Below, piece after piece: positions 7,528-16,056 of a DNA stretch of 64,000 nt; positions within the stretch are counted from its first letter, which is position 1; each line of letters begins with the position of its first letter. This stretch comes from Bacteroidota bacterium (GTDB lineage Bacteria > Bacteroidota > Ignavibacteria > UBA10030 > UBA6906): positions 1 to 64,000 of the forward strand of contig JAHBUR010000014.1 in assembly GCA_019637975.1 (NCBI GenBank), written 5' to 3'. The translations under genes and the position numbers were made by a program. The notes under the pieces were generated by a model. It did not search any database. It saw only the letters and a list, made by a program, of their open reading frames with translations, and was not told the origin of the DNA.

Positions 7528-9003
7528 GTGATCAGTTTTGAATATATCCTTCTTGTGAGTTCGGGCCTGATACTCATCAGTCTGGCGATTGCCAAGATCT
7601 CCGACAATTTCGGCGTTCCGACATTGCTGCTCTTTCTTGTGGTGGGCATGCTTGCCGGCTCCGAAGGATTGGGCGGAATCGAGTTCAGCGATGTCGGGTT
7701 GGCACGTTCGATTGGGACGATTGCATTGGTTCTTATACTGTTTGCGGGCGGTTTGGACACGAAATGGTCGTCCGTTCGTCCTGTGCTTCGCGAGGCGGGA
7801 ATTCTTGCGACGGTCGGAGTGCTTACCACGGCATTGCTGGTCGGGGTGTTTGTTTCGTATACGTTCGGATTCTCACTGCTTGAAGGTCTTCTGTTCGGCG
7901 CCGTTGTTTCCTCCACCGATGCGGCTGCAGTATTTTCCTTGCTACGGTCGCGGAACGTCAGTTTGCGCGGAAACCTGAAACCGCTGCTCGAGTTCGAATC
8001 GGGAAGCAACGACCCGATGGCGGTATTCCTGACGCTCGGGCTGATTCAGGTTCTCACATCTCAAATAGAAACCACCGTCGACTTCATTGTACTCTTCTTC
8101 TATCAAATGGGTTTTGGCGCGGTGTTGGGGTTCGGTCTTGGCAAAGCGATGGTTTTTCTGCTGAATCGCCTGAAGTTTTCCTACCAGGGCTTCTACCCCG
8201 TTTTTGCACTTGCGTTTGCAGTGTTTATTTTCGGGATTACGGCTGTCATCAACGGCAGCGGATTTCTTGCTGTGTACGCTGCGGGTCTCGTTGTCGGCAA
8301 CTCTGAGATCATTCAGAAAAGGAGTCTTCTCAGATTCTTCGACGGCTTTGCATGGTTGAGCCAGGTGGGTATGTTTCTCACGCTGGGATTGCTTGTGTTT
8401 CCGTCTCACGTTGTCAGTGTGGTGGGAATTGGATTACTGGCTTCCGCTGTGCTGATGTTTGTTGCACGGCCGGTCAGCGTATTCCTCTCGCTTGCATTCA
8501 CGAAATTTCGATGGAACGAAAAAGCGCTTGTTTCGTGGGTAGGGTTGCGTGGTGCTGTGCCGATTATTCTGGCAACATTTCCGCTTCTGGCGGGCCTGCC
8601 GAGGGCCGAACTCATGTTTAATCTCGTCTTCTTCATCGTTCTCACATCAACATTGTTGCAGGGATGGTCCATTCCTTTGCTTGCACGCATCCTCAAAGTG
8701 GACGCCCCGCTCGAAAGAACTCCGAACTACCCGCTTGAGTTTGATGCCCCGCGGGAGTCAAATACCGAATTGGTTGATTTGATGGTTCCGTACAATTCAT
8801 CGGCTGTCGGAAGAACTATCGTGGAATTGGGAATGCCGAATGACAGCCTGATCGTGTTGATTATCCGCAATGAAGAATTCCTGGTTCCCAGCGGCGGTAC
8901 TGTGCTGGAATCGGGAGATACGATTCTCGTTCTCGTCAACAAACAGAACCTTCCGCAAGTACGCGAATTGCTGGCCGAGCAACGGGCGAAAGAAGAAGCA
9001 TAG
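7528..9003 (+). CDS. Potassium/proton antiporter, NhaP2/CvrA type
   Basis: An inner-membrane CPA1 antiporter exchanging K+ (or Na+) for H+. About 12 hydrophobic segments fill residues 1-390, with ILFAGGLDTKW, the SSTDAAAVFSLL motif (the charged ion-binding region), FESGSNDPMAVFLT and SWVGLRGAVPIILATFPLL, all standard for NhaP2. The last ~90 residues form a soluble TrkA_C-like domain (VDLMVPYNSSAVGRTIVELGMP, FLVPSGGTVLESGDTILVL) thought to sense a cytoplasmic ligand. The start is GTG at 7528. The 491 residues lack the extra C-terminal CorC domain of E. coli NhaP2. Ion specificity cannot be read from the sequence. Confidence 0.9.
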   Translation: MISFEYILLVSSGLILISLAIAKISDNFGVPTLLLFLVVGMLAGSEGLGGIEFSDVGLARSIGTIALVLILFAGGLDTKWSSVRPVLREAGILATVGVLTTALLVGVFVSYTFGFSLLEGLLFGAVVSSTDAAAVFSLLRSRNVSLRGNLKPLLEFESGSNDPMAVFLTLGLIQVLTSQIETTVDFIVLFFYQMGFGAVLGFGLGKAMVFLLNRLKFSYQGFYPVFALAFAVFIFGITAVINGSGFLAVYAAGLVVGNSEIIQKRSLLRFFDGFAWLSQVGMFLTLGLLVFPSHVVSVVGIGLLASAVLMFVARPVSVFLSLAFTKFRWNEKALVSWVGLRGAVPIILATFPLLAGLPRAELMFNLVFFIVLTSTLLQGWSIPLLARILKVDAPLERTPNYPLEFDAPRESNTELVDLMVPYNSSAVGRTIVELGMPNDSLIVLIIRNEEFLVPSGGTVLESGDTILVLVNKQNLPQVRELLAEQRAKEEA

Positions 9004-9269
9004 CACGTCCTGTCGTATTGCTGTCCACCAACACCCTGCAGCATCATGACTTCCTCACTTTTCCTGCATACACAGAATCATGTATGCCGGCGGTGGCTCT
9101 CATGCCTGCCTTTGTAAGATTTTCAAACGAACAGTAGATTTTTCCCCCCTTCAGTCTCAACTTCCCTTTCCAAGCCATTTATCCACCCGGATTTTTTGGC
9201 GTAACCTTTGTCTCAACTAAAACCGATTATGACATCCGGATAAAAACTCAAAACGAACCAAAGAGAGCC

Positions 9270-9641
9270 ATGAAAATTCTGCTTGCTGATGACAATGATG
9301 ATTTCTTGCTCGTGATGCAGGATTTAATAGAAGGGCAGGGCCATACCCCGTTGATTGCACGGGACGGAAAACAAGCGCGTGAGTTTCTTGAAGAAGAGTC
9401 GGTTGATGTCATCATCTCCGATATTTTTATGCCGACATTGGATGGAATACGGTTTCACAGCTACGTTCGGGAGTTGATGGGGGATAGAAAAGTACCCTTC
9501 ATTTTCATGTCCGGGTACGACGATCCCTATACGCAGGAAGCAATTGAGGATTCCTCAATTGATTTCTTTATCAGCAAGATGACCCCGATAAGTAAGGTCA
9601 TTGAAGTTCTCGATCAGATCGAATCATCACTAACGGAATAG
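9270..9641 (+). CDS. Stand-alone response regulator receiver protein
   Basis: A single CheY-like domain with no output domain. The acidic pocket is DD (residues 7-8), the phosphoacceptor is Asp51 in IISDIFMPTLDG, the Thr/Ser switch is in FIFMSGYDD, and the conserved lysine is Lys103 in FISKMTP. The gene stops 7 bases before pilB and is the first of the pilus/secretion cluster, so it probably relays a signal to pilus motility or assembly, as PilG/PilH do. No histidine kinase lies nearby. The 266-bp gap before it (9004-9269) should hold the operon promoter. Confidence 0.85.
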   Translation: MKILLADDNDDFLLVMQDLIEGQGHTPLIARDGKQAREFLEEESVDVIISDIFMPTLDGIRFHSYVRELMGDRKVPFIFMSGYDDPYTQEAIEDSSIDFFISKMTPISKVIEVLDQIESSLTE

Positions 9642-9648
9642 AACACGA

Positions 9649-11481
9649 ATGTCCTTGCCGGATCAGACATATAGAGAGAATAGAGCAGACGGTGCTGCTC
9701 CTGCCAAGCGTCGTTACGCCTCTGCGTTTCTCGATCATCTCGTTCGGAACCGGATCATTTCAGAGAAGATTGCGGGCGACGTATCCGATCATATCCAGGA
9801 ACAAAAAGGAAACGAAAAACGCCGCATGGTCGATATTCTGGCCGAAGAGTATGAGGTTTCCAAGGATGTGTTGGCCAGGGAACTTGCGCAGTTCTACTCG
9901 TTCCGGATTATTGACAGCAAGGAAAGGAGTCTGCGAAGGCTCGATAATCAAACCATTTTGAAACTAGTTGAAGGCTTGGCGCCGCCGGCATATCGTGTTG
10001 TTATGAGGCACAAAGTGCTTCCCTTCGAAACTGCCGAGGGCCAGCCGGACAAGTTGTTGGTTGTGACACCCAATCCGACGGACAGGGAAGTGAGTGAGGC
10101 CGCCCGAGCCTTTCCCTACGCCAAACACGAAATTTGCTACATGAAAGAGGCAGATTGGGATGAATTCTGGCAACAAGTATCACAGTCAAAGAGCACAACC
10201 TCGTTGGGGGCAGCCTCGGCCGGCAACGGGATGTTCGAGGAGAATGATTCGGAACTCGATAGCGCCCTCGAACGCGAAATTGACAGCAGCCAACTCATCA
10301 ATCTGGTGAACAATATATTCACTGATGCCGTGCGTATCGGTGCGAGCGATATTCACATAGTGCCGAAGGGTTCCCGCAAAACCGAAATTAGCTTCCGCAT
10401 CGACGGGGAGCTAACAACATGGTACACTGTTGAAGATACCCGGGCTGAAGCAGTCGTTGCCGTTGTGAAGGGACGCGGCCTCGGCCTTGACCGTTTCGAG
10501 AGAATGGCCGCTCAGGACGGTCAGGCACAGAAGGTGGTAGACGATCAGGTAGTCCGCTTCCGCATGTCTGTTCTTCCCATTATTTCCAAGGAAATGGCGG
10601 GAAAATTTGAATCTATGGTCATCCGAATTCTGAAAGATGCCCATGCATCGGTTTCGCTCGAATCCATCGGGTTGGATCCGTACTCGCTCGAGATGTTCCG
10701 CGAGGCAATCAACAAGCCTCACGGCATTGTCATTCTCACCGGACCAACGGGAAGCGGAAAAAGCACGACACTTGTCGCGGCTCTCCGGTCGGTAATGAAC
10801 CCGTCCGTTTGCACAATAACGGTTGAAGATCCGGTGGAGTATTTGATTGAAGGTGCACGCCAGGTAAAGCTCAACCACAAGCTCTCGTTCGACGACGCTA
10901 TCAGGGCCATTCTCCGTCACGATCCCGATATCATCATGGTGGGTGAAATTCGCGATCGCGCAACTGCTGATATCGCCATCAAATTGGCAAATACCGGCCA
11001 CCTGACATTTTCCACGCTGCACACAAACGATGCGGCCAGTGTGGTATCACGATTATTCAAGATCGGTGTCGAACCGTTCCTGATTGCACAAGCGCTGAAT
11101 ATTGTTGTCGCGCAGCGTCTTGTCCGCAAACTGTGCGAAAAATGCAAACGACCGGTACACAAGAACGAGTTGAATCACACAATGCTTGTGAAATACGGAT
11201 TTGAGGAGGCAGATATACTGAACACGGTGTTCTTCGAGCCGGTCGGCTGCCCGCATTGCGTCGGGGGATTCAAAGGACGCAGTGCCATACACGAAACGCT
11301 GTATATTTCTCCGGAAATCCGGGAAATCATCATCGACAGCGGTGAAAAAATTGATTTGGATGCGATTCAGCGTACAGCAATCAAACATGGCATGCGAACG
11401 TTGCGACAATCAGGATTAGAATTGGCGAAACAGGGCGTGAGCAGTATCGACGAAGTCGTAAACGCAACAACGAGGGATTGA
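9649..11481 (+). CDS. pilB: Type IV pilus / type II secretion assembly ATPase (PilB/GspE), copy 1
   Basis: A cytoplasmic hexameric ATPase that powers pilin polymerisation. An N-terminal MshE/T2SSE-N-like domain covers ~30-175. The N2 domain begins near INLVNNIFTDAVRIGASDIHI. The Walker A is GPTGSGKS (365-372), the Asp box follows at VEDPVEY, and Walker B is DPDIIMVGEIRD (425-436). A His box (STLHTNDA) and a zinc-binding tetracysteine (C496, C499, C534, C537) complete it. The tetracysteine marks PilB/GspE rather than PilT. It is related to the second ATPase at 14239, and the two flank the pilin and PilC genes, so they may serve two pilus types or work together. Confidence 0.93.
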   Translation: MSLPDQTYRENRADGAAPAKRRYASAFLDHLVRNRIISEKIAGDVSDHIQEQKGNEKRRMVDILAEEYEVSKDVLARELAQFYSFRIIDSKERSLRRLDNQTILKLVEGLAPPAYRVVMRHKVLPFETAEGQPDKLLVVTPNPTDREVSEAARAFPYAKHEICYMKEADWDEFWQQVSQSKSTTSLGAASAGNGMFEENDSELDSALEREIDSSQLINLVNNIFTDAVRIGASDIHIVPKGSRKTEISFRIDGELTTWYTVEDTRAEAVVAVVKGRGLGLDRFERMAAQDGQAQKVVDDQVVRFRMSVLPIISKEMAGKFESMVIRILKDAHASVSLESIGLDPYSLEMFREAINKPHGIVILTGPTGSGKSTTLVAALRSVMNPSVCTITVEDPVEYLIEGARQVKLNHKLSFDDAIRAILRHDPDIIMVGEIRDRATADIAIKLANTGHLTFSTLHTNDAASVVSRLFKIGVEPFLIAQALNIVVAQRLVRKLCEKCKRPVHKNELNHTMLVKYGFEEADILNTVFFEPVGCPHCVGGFKGRSAIHETLYISPEIREIIIDSGEKIDLDAIQRTAIKHGMRTLRQSGLELAKQGVSSIDEVVNATTRD

Positions 11482-11699
11482 AAGTTTGTAATGGAAAAAC
11501 TGACTCAAGAGAAGTCAAAATTTCCTCATGCTGCGGTGAGATGATGGTATTGCCGCATATTTTGGGGCGAATCGTCAACATGGAATTCTGGCATAACCGT
11601 TGAAAGAACCATAGTCAACAGAAACGAAAGAACAACCTGAAGCAAGTTTTCAAACCAACAACCATAATCCACAACTAACAATCAAAGGGGAGATATACC
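11482..11699. other. Intergenic region before the first pilin-like gene
   Basis: No gene recognised. The last ~100 bases are A-rich and end in a strong GGGGAG ribosome-binding site at ~11687-11692. That is consistent with a highly expressed pilin and possibly a separate promoter. Confidence 0.4.
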
Positions 11700-12107
11700 A
11701 TGGGCCAGCAACAACTTCTTCTGATCATTCTTGGCGTGATCGTCGTCGGTATCGCCGTTGCAGTCGGTATCACAATGTTCCAGGACAACGCCGTGTCCGC
11801 TAACCGCGATGCAGTCACAAACGACCTTGTGAATCTTGCGTCACGTGCACAGCAATTCTATCGTCGCCCGCAAGCGCTTGGCGGCGGTGGCAATTCGTTC
11901 GTCGGCCTGACAGCCAATGCAGCCGGTCTCGCAAAGTTGACCTCAAAGTCGGCAAACGCGAACGGTTCATATGCAATTACGACAGCCGGTACAACAACAA
12001 CTGTTGTGTTGCAGGGTACGGGTGTCGAGAAGGGAGTGGATGGTAATCCCATCAGCATTACGATGAGTGTTTTTGCCGACAGCACATATGTTTCGCAGGC
12101 TAACTAA
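11700..12107 (+). CDS. Atypical type IV pilin-like protein, paralog 1
   Basis: A 135-residue protein with one N-terminal hydrophobic helix starting almost at the first residue (MGQQQLLLIILGVIVVGI), then a polar domain (VSANRDAVTNDLVNLASRAQQFYRRP, a glycine loop ALGGGGNSF, and beta-rich residues). Size and layout match a type IV pilin or major pseudopilin, and it sits between pilB and pilC. It has no basic leader, no FTLIE-type cleavage motif and no Glu5. If processed, only Met-Gly could be removed. It resembles the 134-residue product of the next gene along its whole length. The role as main pilus subunit is inferred from position, size and its strong ribosome site. Confidence 0.7.
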   Translation: MGQQQLLLIILGVIVVGIAVAVGITMFQDNAVSANRDAVTNDLVNLASRAQQFYRRPQALGGGGNSFVGLTANAAGLAKLTSKSANANGSYAITTAGTTTTVVLQGTGVEKGVDGNPISITMSVFADSTYVSQAN

Positions 12108-12237
12108 CGCCGAACATTCTGCGGGCTTCCAGCAATGGAGGCCCGGGTCGTTAATAGATGTAACAGTTCGGGCGTGCGTACAGGCGATTTCACATGTGCC
12201 GAAGGCGCTCGATAGTCAAGAGTAGAAAAGGGTTGAT

Positions 12238-12642
12238 ATGGGTTCGCAGCAACTATTATTGATTGTGGTGGGCGTCGTTCTGATCGGCATCATGGTTGCT
12301 GTGGGCATGGATATGTTCAAGGATCAGGCGGCGTCCACAAACCGCGACTCGATTTCGAATGATCTTGCGAACTTTGCGGTGCGGGCACAGAAATACTATC
12401 GCAAACCCTTGGTGTTGGGAGGCGGTGCTCATTCGTTCAACGGATTGTCCTTCAAACACATAACGAAGAATGAAACGAATTCGAACGGCACATACGTGCT
12501 TGCGCCTGATCCTGCGAGCGGAAGTGACCCGTTTGTCAGTATCACGGGAACGGGATTCAATAACGGAAACGACAGGTCGGCTCCCGTTGAAGTACGGATA
12601 ACGATTTGGCCGGATAGTGTTTTCTTGGAAACGCTGAATTAG
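12238..12642 (+). CDS. Atypical type IV pilin-like protein, paralog 2
   Basis: A 134-residue paralog of the preceding protein: MGSQQLLLIVVGVVLIGI, then QAASTNRDSISNDLANFAVRAQKYYRKP, VLGGGAHSFNGLSF, and a C-terminal beta region ending IWPDSVFLETLN. The N-terminal helix and the NRD-S/A-x-SNDL block are the most conserved parts. Like its partner it lacks a classic prepilin leader and Glu5. An imperfect hairpin (around 12123-12146) in the 130-bp spacer between the two may set their relative expression. It could be a minor subunit or an alternative major pilin. Confidence 0.65.
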   Translation: MGSQQLLLIVVGVVLIGIMVAVGMDMFKDQAASTNRDSISNDLANFAVRAQKYYRKPLVLGGGAHSFNGLSFKHITKNETNSNGTYVLAPDPASGSDPFVSITGTGFNNGNDRSAPVEVRITIWPDSVFLETLN

Positions 12643-12823
12643 CGTTTCCGGTGGATGACAAGTAAGGAAACGAGCAAGGCCTGAAACACAAAGTAATGCA
12701 GGCGGCTCTCTCTGTTTTCCGATTGTGTTTTGCTATGTGGGGGACTTAGTGAGACTTGCAACGGAGACAAGGGGAGAGCCTGCTTTTATCAGTATGAACA
12801 AACCTGAGTGAACGAGAGATACA

Positions 12824-14203
12824 ATGCCTGAATTCAGAATAGAAGGTGTCACCGGAGACGGAAAGCCGCTTCAGGGAGTATTTGAAGCAGACTCGCTCAA
12901 AGCAGCAAAACAAAAAGCCGCGGTCATGGCCGGCCAGCGCAAATTCAAGCTGCTGAATGTGGTGCCGCGCGCAACATGGGTTTACCGGGTTCAACGCGGG
13001 ACGGAGAAGCCGATCTCCGGAGAACAAAAAGCCTTCACCAAAGGAGAAGTCGAAGAAGCTCTGCAAAAAATGGGGTACCGCGTCATTCGGGTTCAGAAGC
13101 GTTTGTTTGACTTCAGGCCAAAGCCCCCGTCTGCGGAAATCGTGACATTTGTACGCGTCAGCGCCGACCTGATCAGGCAGAAGCTTCCCTTCAATGAAAT
13201 AATGCAACTGCTTGTCAACGATATCCAAAACAAAACATTGCGCGAAACGCTGAAGGATATCAATGCCGAACTGAAGCAAGGAAAAGACAGCGAGCGGGCC
13301 TTCGTCAAGCACGAAGCCGTTCTTGGCCGTTTCACGGCGCACATGCTCGGCCTTGCCTCAAAAAGCGGCAACATGGCCGATATTTATGAAAGCACGGCAA
13401 AATTTCTTGAACGTCAGGCAGAGTTCAAGAAAAATCTCAAAAGTGCCCTCATTATGCCGATGGTGACGCTGGTAGTTCTGTTTGGCGCGGTGGTGTATTA
13501 CGTCGGCTACATCTTTCCGGCAACGGCAGGGTTGTTCCGCAAGTTCGGGATTGAACTGCCGCCCATGACTGCGGCGACGATGGCAATGAGCGACTTCCTG
13601 GTTGAAAACATGGGCCTCATCACGCTCGGCACGCTGATACCGAGTATTTTCGCAGTAAAATACTTCTCGACCGAAAAGGGGAGATTTATTCTCGACAAGT
13701 ATATCTGGAGAGTGCCCATTATCGGTTCGCTGATGCACAAGAGCAGCATAGAGATATTCTGCCGTGTGTTCTACGCGTTGTACAGCGGGGCCGGCGAGAA
13801 CATTGAGGTAATTCGCATGGCCGCGGAAGCATGCGGCAACAAGTTTATGGAACATCAGATCAAAACCGTTGCTCTGCCGATGATGACCCAGAAGGGGGCA
13901 GGTATTATGGAAGCGTTTGAAGCGAGCGGTGTGTTTACCAAGACCGCTCTTTCGCGGTTCCATTCGGGTGCCGAGACCGGTACCGTGAAACACACAGCGT
14001 TGCAGCTGGCCGAGTATTATGAGAAAGAGACATCGTACAAAATGCGAAATGCGATCGACTATATCCAGGTCATCATCTCGATGATCATTATGGTCGTTCT
14101 TACGGCACTCACAATTGTCTCGTCCGAAACGGCAACGGTGCGTCCGAAAAATCCGGCATTGGGCGCAGTAGTACAGTACAGTTCAGAACACGGCAGGACG
14201 TGA
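12824..14203 (+). CDS. pilC: Type IV pilus / T2SS inner-membrane platform protein PilC/GspF
   Basis: The inner-membrane platform couples the assembly ATPases to pilin extraction. The first ~110 residues are a polar, basic cytoplasmic region starting MPEFRIEGVTGDGKPLQGVF. Two T2SSF repeats follow (~115-240 and ~310-435), each with the helical bundle and membrane segments (ALIMPMVTLVVLFGAVVYYV; a middle segment near LITLGTLIPSIFAV; YIQVIISMIIMVVLTALTI). GLASKSGNMADIYESTAKFLERQAEFKKNLK and HSGAETGTVKHTALQLAEYYEKE are the paired GspF signatures. Length (459) is slightly above the usual ~405 because of the N-terminal region. It lies between the pilins and the second PilB. Confidence 0.92.
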   Translation: MPEFRIEGVTGDGKPLQGVFEADSLKAAKQKAAVMAGQRKFKLLNVVPRATWVYRVQRGTEKPISGEQKAFTKGEVEEALQKMGYRVIRVQKRLFDFRPKPPSAEIVTFVRVSADLIRQKLPFNEIMQLLVNDIQNKTLRETLKDINAELKQGKDSERAFVKHEAVLGRFTAHMLGLASKSGNMADIYESTAKFLERQAEFKKNLKSALIMPMVTLVVLFGAVVYYVGYIFPATAGLFRKFGIELPPMTAATMAMSDFLVENMGLITLGTLIPSIFAVKYFSTEKGRFILDKYIWRVPIIGSLMHKSSIEIFCRVFYALYSGAGENIEVIRMAAEACGNKFMEHQIKTVALPMMTQKGAGIMEAFEASGVFTKTALSRFHSGAETGTVKHTALQLAEYYEKETSYKMRNAIDYIQVIISMIIMVVLTALTIVSSETATVRPKNPALGAVVQYSSEHGRT

Positions 14204-14238
14204 ATCGGTGATTCTCGATTCCCCATAAGAGAAGAGCA

Positions 14239-16029
14239 ATGGCAACGGTTGATATTACTGACAAGATTGGCTTCACACTACTGAAGAAAGGCATCATTGA
14301 CTACGAGACCCTTGAAAAGTCCCTGAAAGTCAAGGAAGCCGAGAGCAAACGGAACCGAAGAAATCTGGGTCAGATTCTTGTCAATGAATTCAACGTTGAA
14401 CACGACTCGGTATTTAAGGAGGTAGCCGACCTTTACGCATTCCGCGAAATCTCCCTGGAAGACGAACTGCTCGATAAGCCAAGAATCGAGTTTATCCGCA
14501 AGCTTATCGAATCCCTGCCCGAATCGGCACGGACAATGTTGCTTGAGGCAAAGATGTTGCCTCTCAAGTACGATGAACGCCAGACAGACAAGCTGGTTAT
14601 ACTTGCTGCCGATCCCACCGACAGGCGCATTCCGCTAATCTCACGGAATTTCAACGCGAAGAAGTACGAAGTGGCGTATTGCCGCCTCGGCGCGCTTGAA
14701 AAACTCATGGAACAGGTTGTTCCGGTTGAGAACGAGTTTCTTCGTCTCCTGGAAACCAACGCCGATGCCGGTATTGACGTCAAGGAAGACGAAGGTGCCG
14801 TTGACGAGGAAGCGCTCGAGGCGGAAATCAGCAAAAGCGCGCTTGTCAATCTTGTCGAAGGAGCCCTTGTCGAGGCCGTGCGGCAGGGCGTAAGCGATAT
14901 TCACATTGTTCCGAAAGGTGGGAACCGTACGGAGTTCTGGTTCCGCGTGGATGGCAATCTGCAACTATGGCACGCCCAGGAGAGTACGTTGCCTGAAGCT
15001 ATTGCGGCAGTTGTGAAGGATCGCTCAAAGAATATTGACCGGTTCGAACGCGAAGCATCGCAGGATGGTTTCATCCAGCGGTCGATTGATGATCACATGA
15101 TCCGCTTTCGCGTTTCCATCATGCCGATGGTCGGTACGGAGTTCAAGCACAAATACGAGAGTATTGTTATTCGTGTTCTCGATGATCGGAAGGTGATTAC
15201 CGATCTGAACAAGCTCGGTCTTCAGGGGCCGACGATGGATTTCTTCCAAAAGGCAATTAACAAGCCGCAGGGCATCGTGATCCTTACCGGCCCGACTGGA
15301 AGCGGAAAAAGCACGACGCTGGTTGCCGCTCTGCACGCAGTTATCGACCCGACTGTGAATGTTCTTACCGTCGAGGAGCCTGTAGAGTACATTATTCGCG
15401 GAGCCCGGCAATTGAAGATCGGGCCCAAAATGAATTTTGATAGCGCCATCCGCGGCATCCTGCGTCATGATCCTGATATTGTGCTTGTCGGGGAAATGCG
15501 AGACAAGACGACTGCCGAAATTGCCATCAAGCTGGCAAATACGGGGCACTTGACATTCTCAACGCTGCACACGAACGATGCGCCGAGTGCCGTATCACGA
15601 TTGTACAAGATGGGGATTGAGCCATTTCTCATTGCCTATGCGATCAATGTGATTGTTGCACAGCGTCTCATACGAACCCTCTGCAAATTCTGCAAACGTC
15701 CGATTCTCCCGGATGAACTGGACCGTGAGGTGTATATGAAGTTCGGTTTCACGGAAGAGGATCTTGACAATCATGTACTCTTCGAGGCGGTGGGTTGCGA
15801 CAAATGCAACGGGGGCTACAAGGGTAGGGCGGCAATTCACGAAGCGCTGTATTTTACAAAAACCATTCGCAATATCATCGTCAAGTCGGGGGCGGAAGTT
15901 GATGAAGAACAGATACGTACGCAGGCTGTCAAAGACGGAATGTGGACATTGCGGAAGTCCGGTATCGAACGAATAAAGAGCGGCGTGTGTACGCTTGAAG
16001 AAATTGCCGCGGTGACAACTGATGACTAA
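14239..16029 (+). CDS. pilB: Type IV pilus / T2SS assembly ATPase (PilB/GspE), copy 2
   Basis: Same family as the 9649 ATPase, 596 residues. The N-terminal T2SSE-N-like domain spans ~10-165. N2 starts near LVNLVEGALVEAVRQGVSDIH, Walker A is GPTGSGKS (351-358), the Asp box is VEEPVEY, and Walker B is DPDIVLVGEMRD (411-422). The His box STLHTNDA and tetracysteine C482, C485, C520, C523 are intact. All catalytic elements are present in both copies, so neither looks like a dead paralog. The ATG is 35 bases after pilC and pilT follows 27 bases downstream. It is the likelier partner of PilC because of this adjacency. Confidence 0.92.
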   Translation: MATVDITDKIGFTLLKKGIIDYETLEKSLKVKEAESKRNRRNLGQILVNEFNVEHDSVFKEVADLYAFREISLEDELLDKPRIEFIRKLIESLPESARTMLLEAKMLPLKYDERQTDKLVILAADPTDRRIPLISRNFNAKKYEVAYCRLGALEKLMEQVVPVENEFLRLLETNADAGIDVKEDEGAVDEEALEAEISKSALVNLVEGALVEAVRQGVSDIHIVPKGGNRTEFWFRVDGNLQLWHAQESTLPEAIAAVVKDRSKNIDRFEREASQDGFIQRSIDDHMIRFRVSIMPMVGTEFKHKYESIVIRVLDDRKVITDLNKLGLQGPTMDFFQKAINKPQGIVILTGPTGSGKSTTLVAALHAVIDPTVNVLTVEEPVEYIIRGARQLKIGPKMNFDSAIRGILRHDPDIVLVGEMRDKTTAEIAIKLANTGHLTFSTLHTNDAPSAVSRLYKMGIEPFLIAYAINVIVAQRLIRTLCKFCKRPILPDELDREVYMKFGFTEEDLDNHVLFEAVGCDKCNGGYKGRAAIHEALYFTKTIRNIIVKSGAEVDEEQIRTQAVKDGMWTLRKSGIERIKSGVCTLEEIAAVTTDD

Positions 16030-16056
16030 CCCAACGACAATACGTGCAGAGCGAAG

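Noticed and set aside
9066-9087. Hairpin GCATACA...TGTATGC after the antiporter gene as a terminator
   Set aside because: Only 7 bp with an AT-rich stem, an 8-base loop and no T tail; not convincing.
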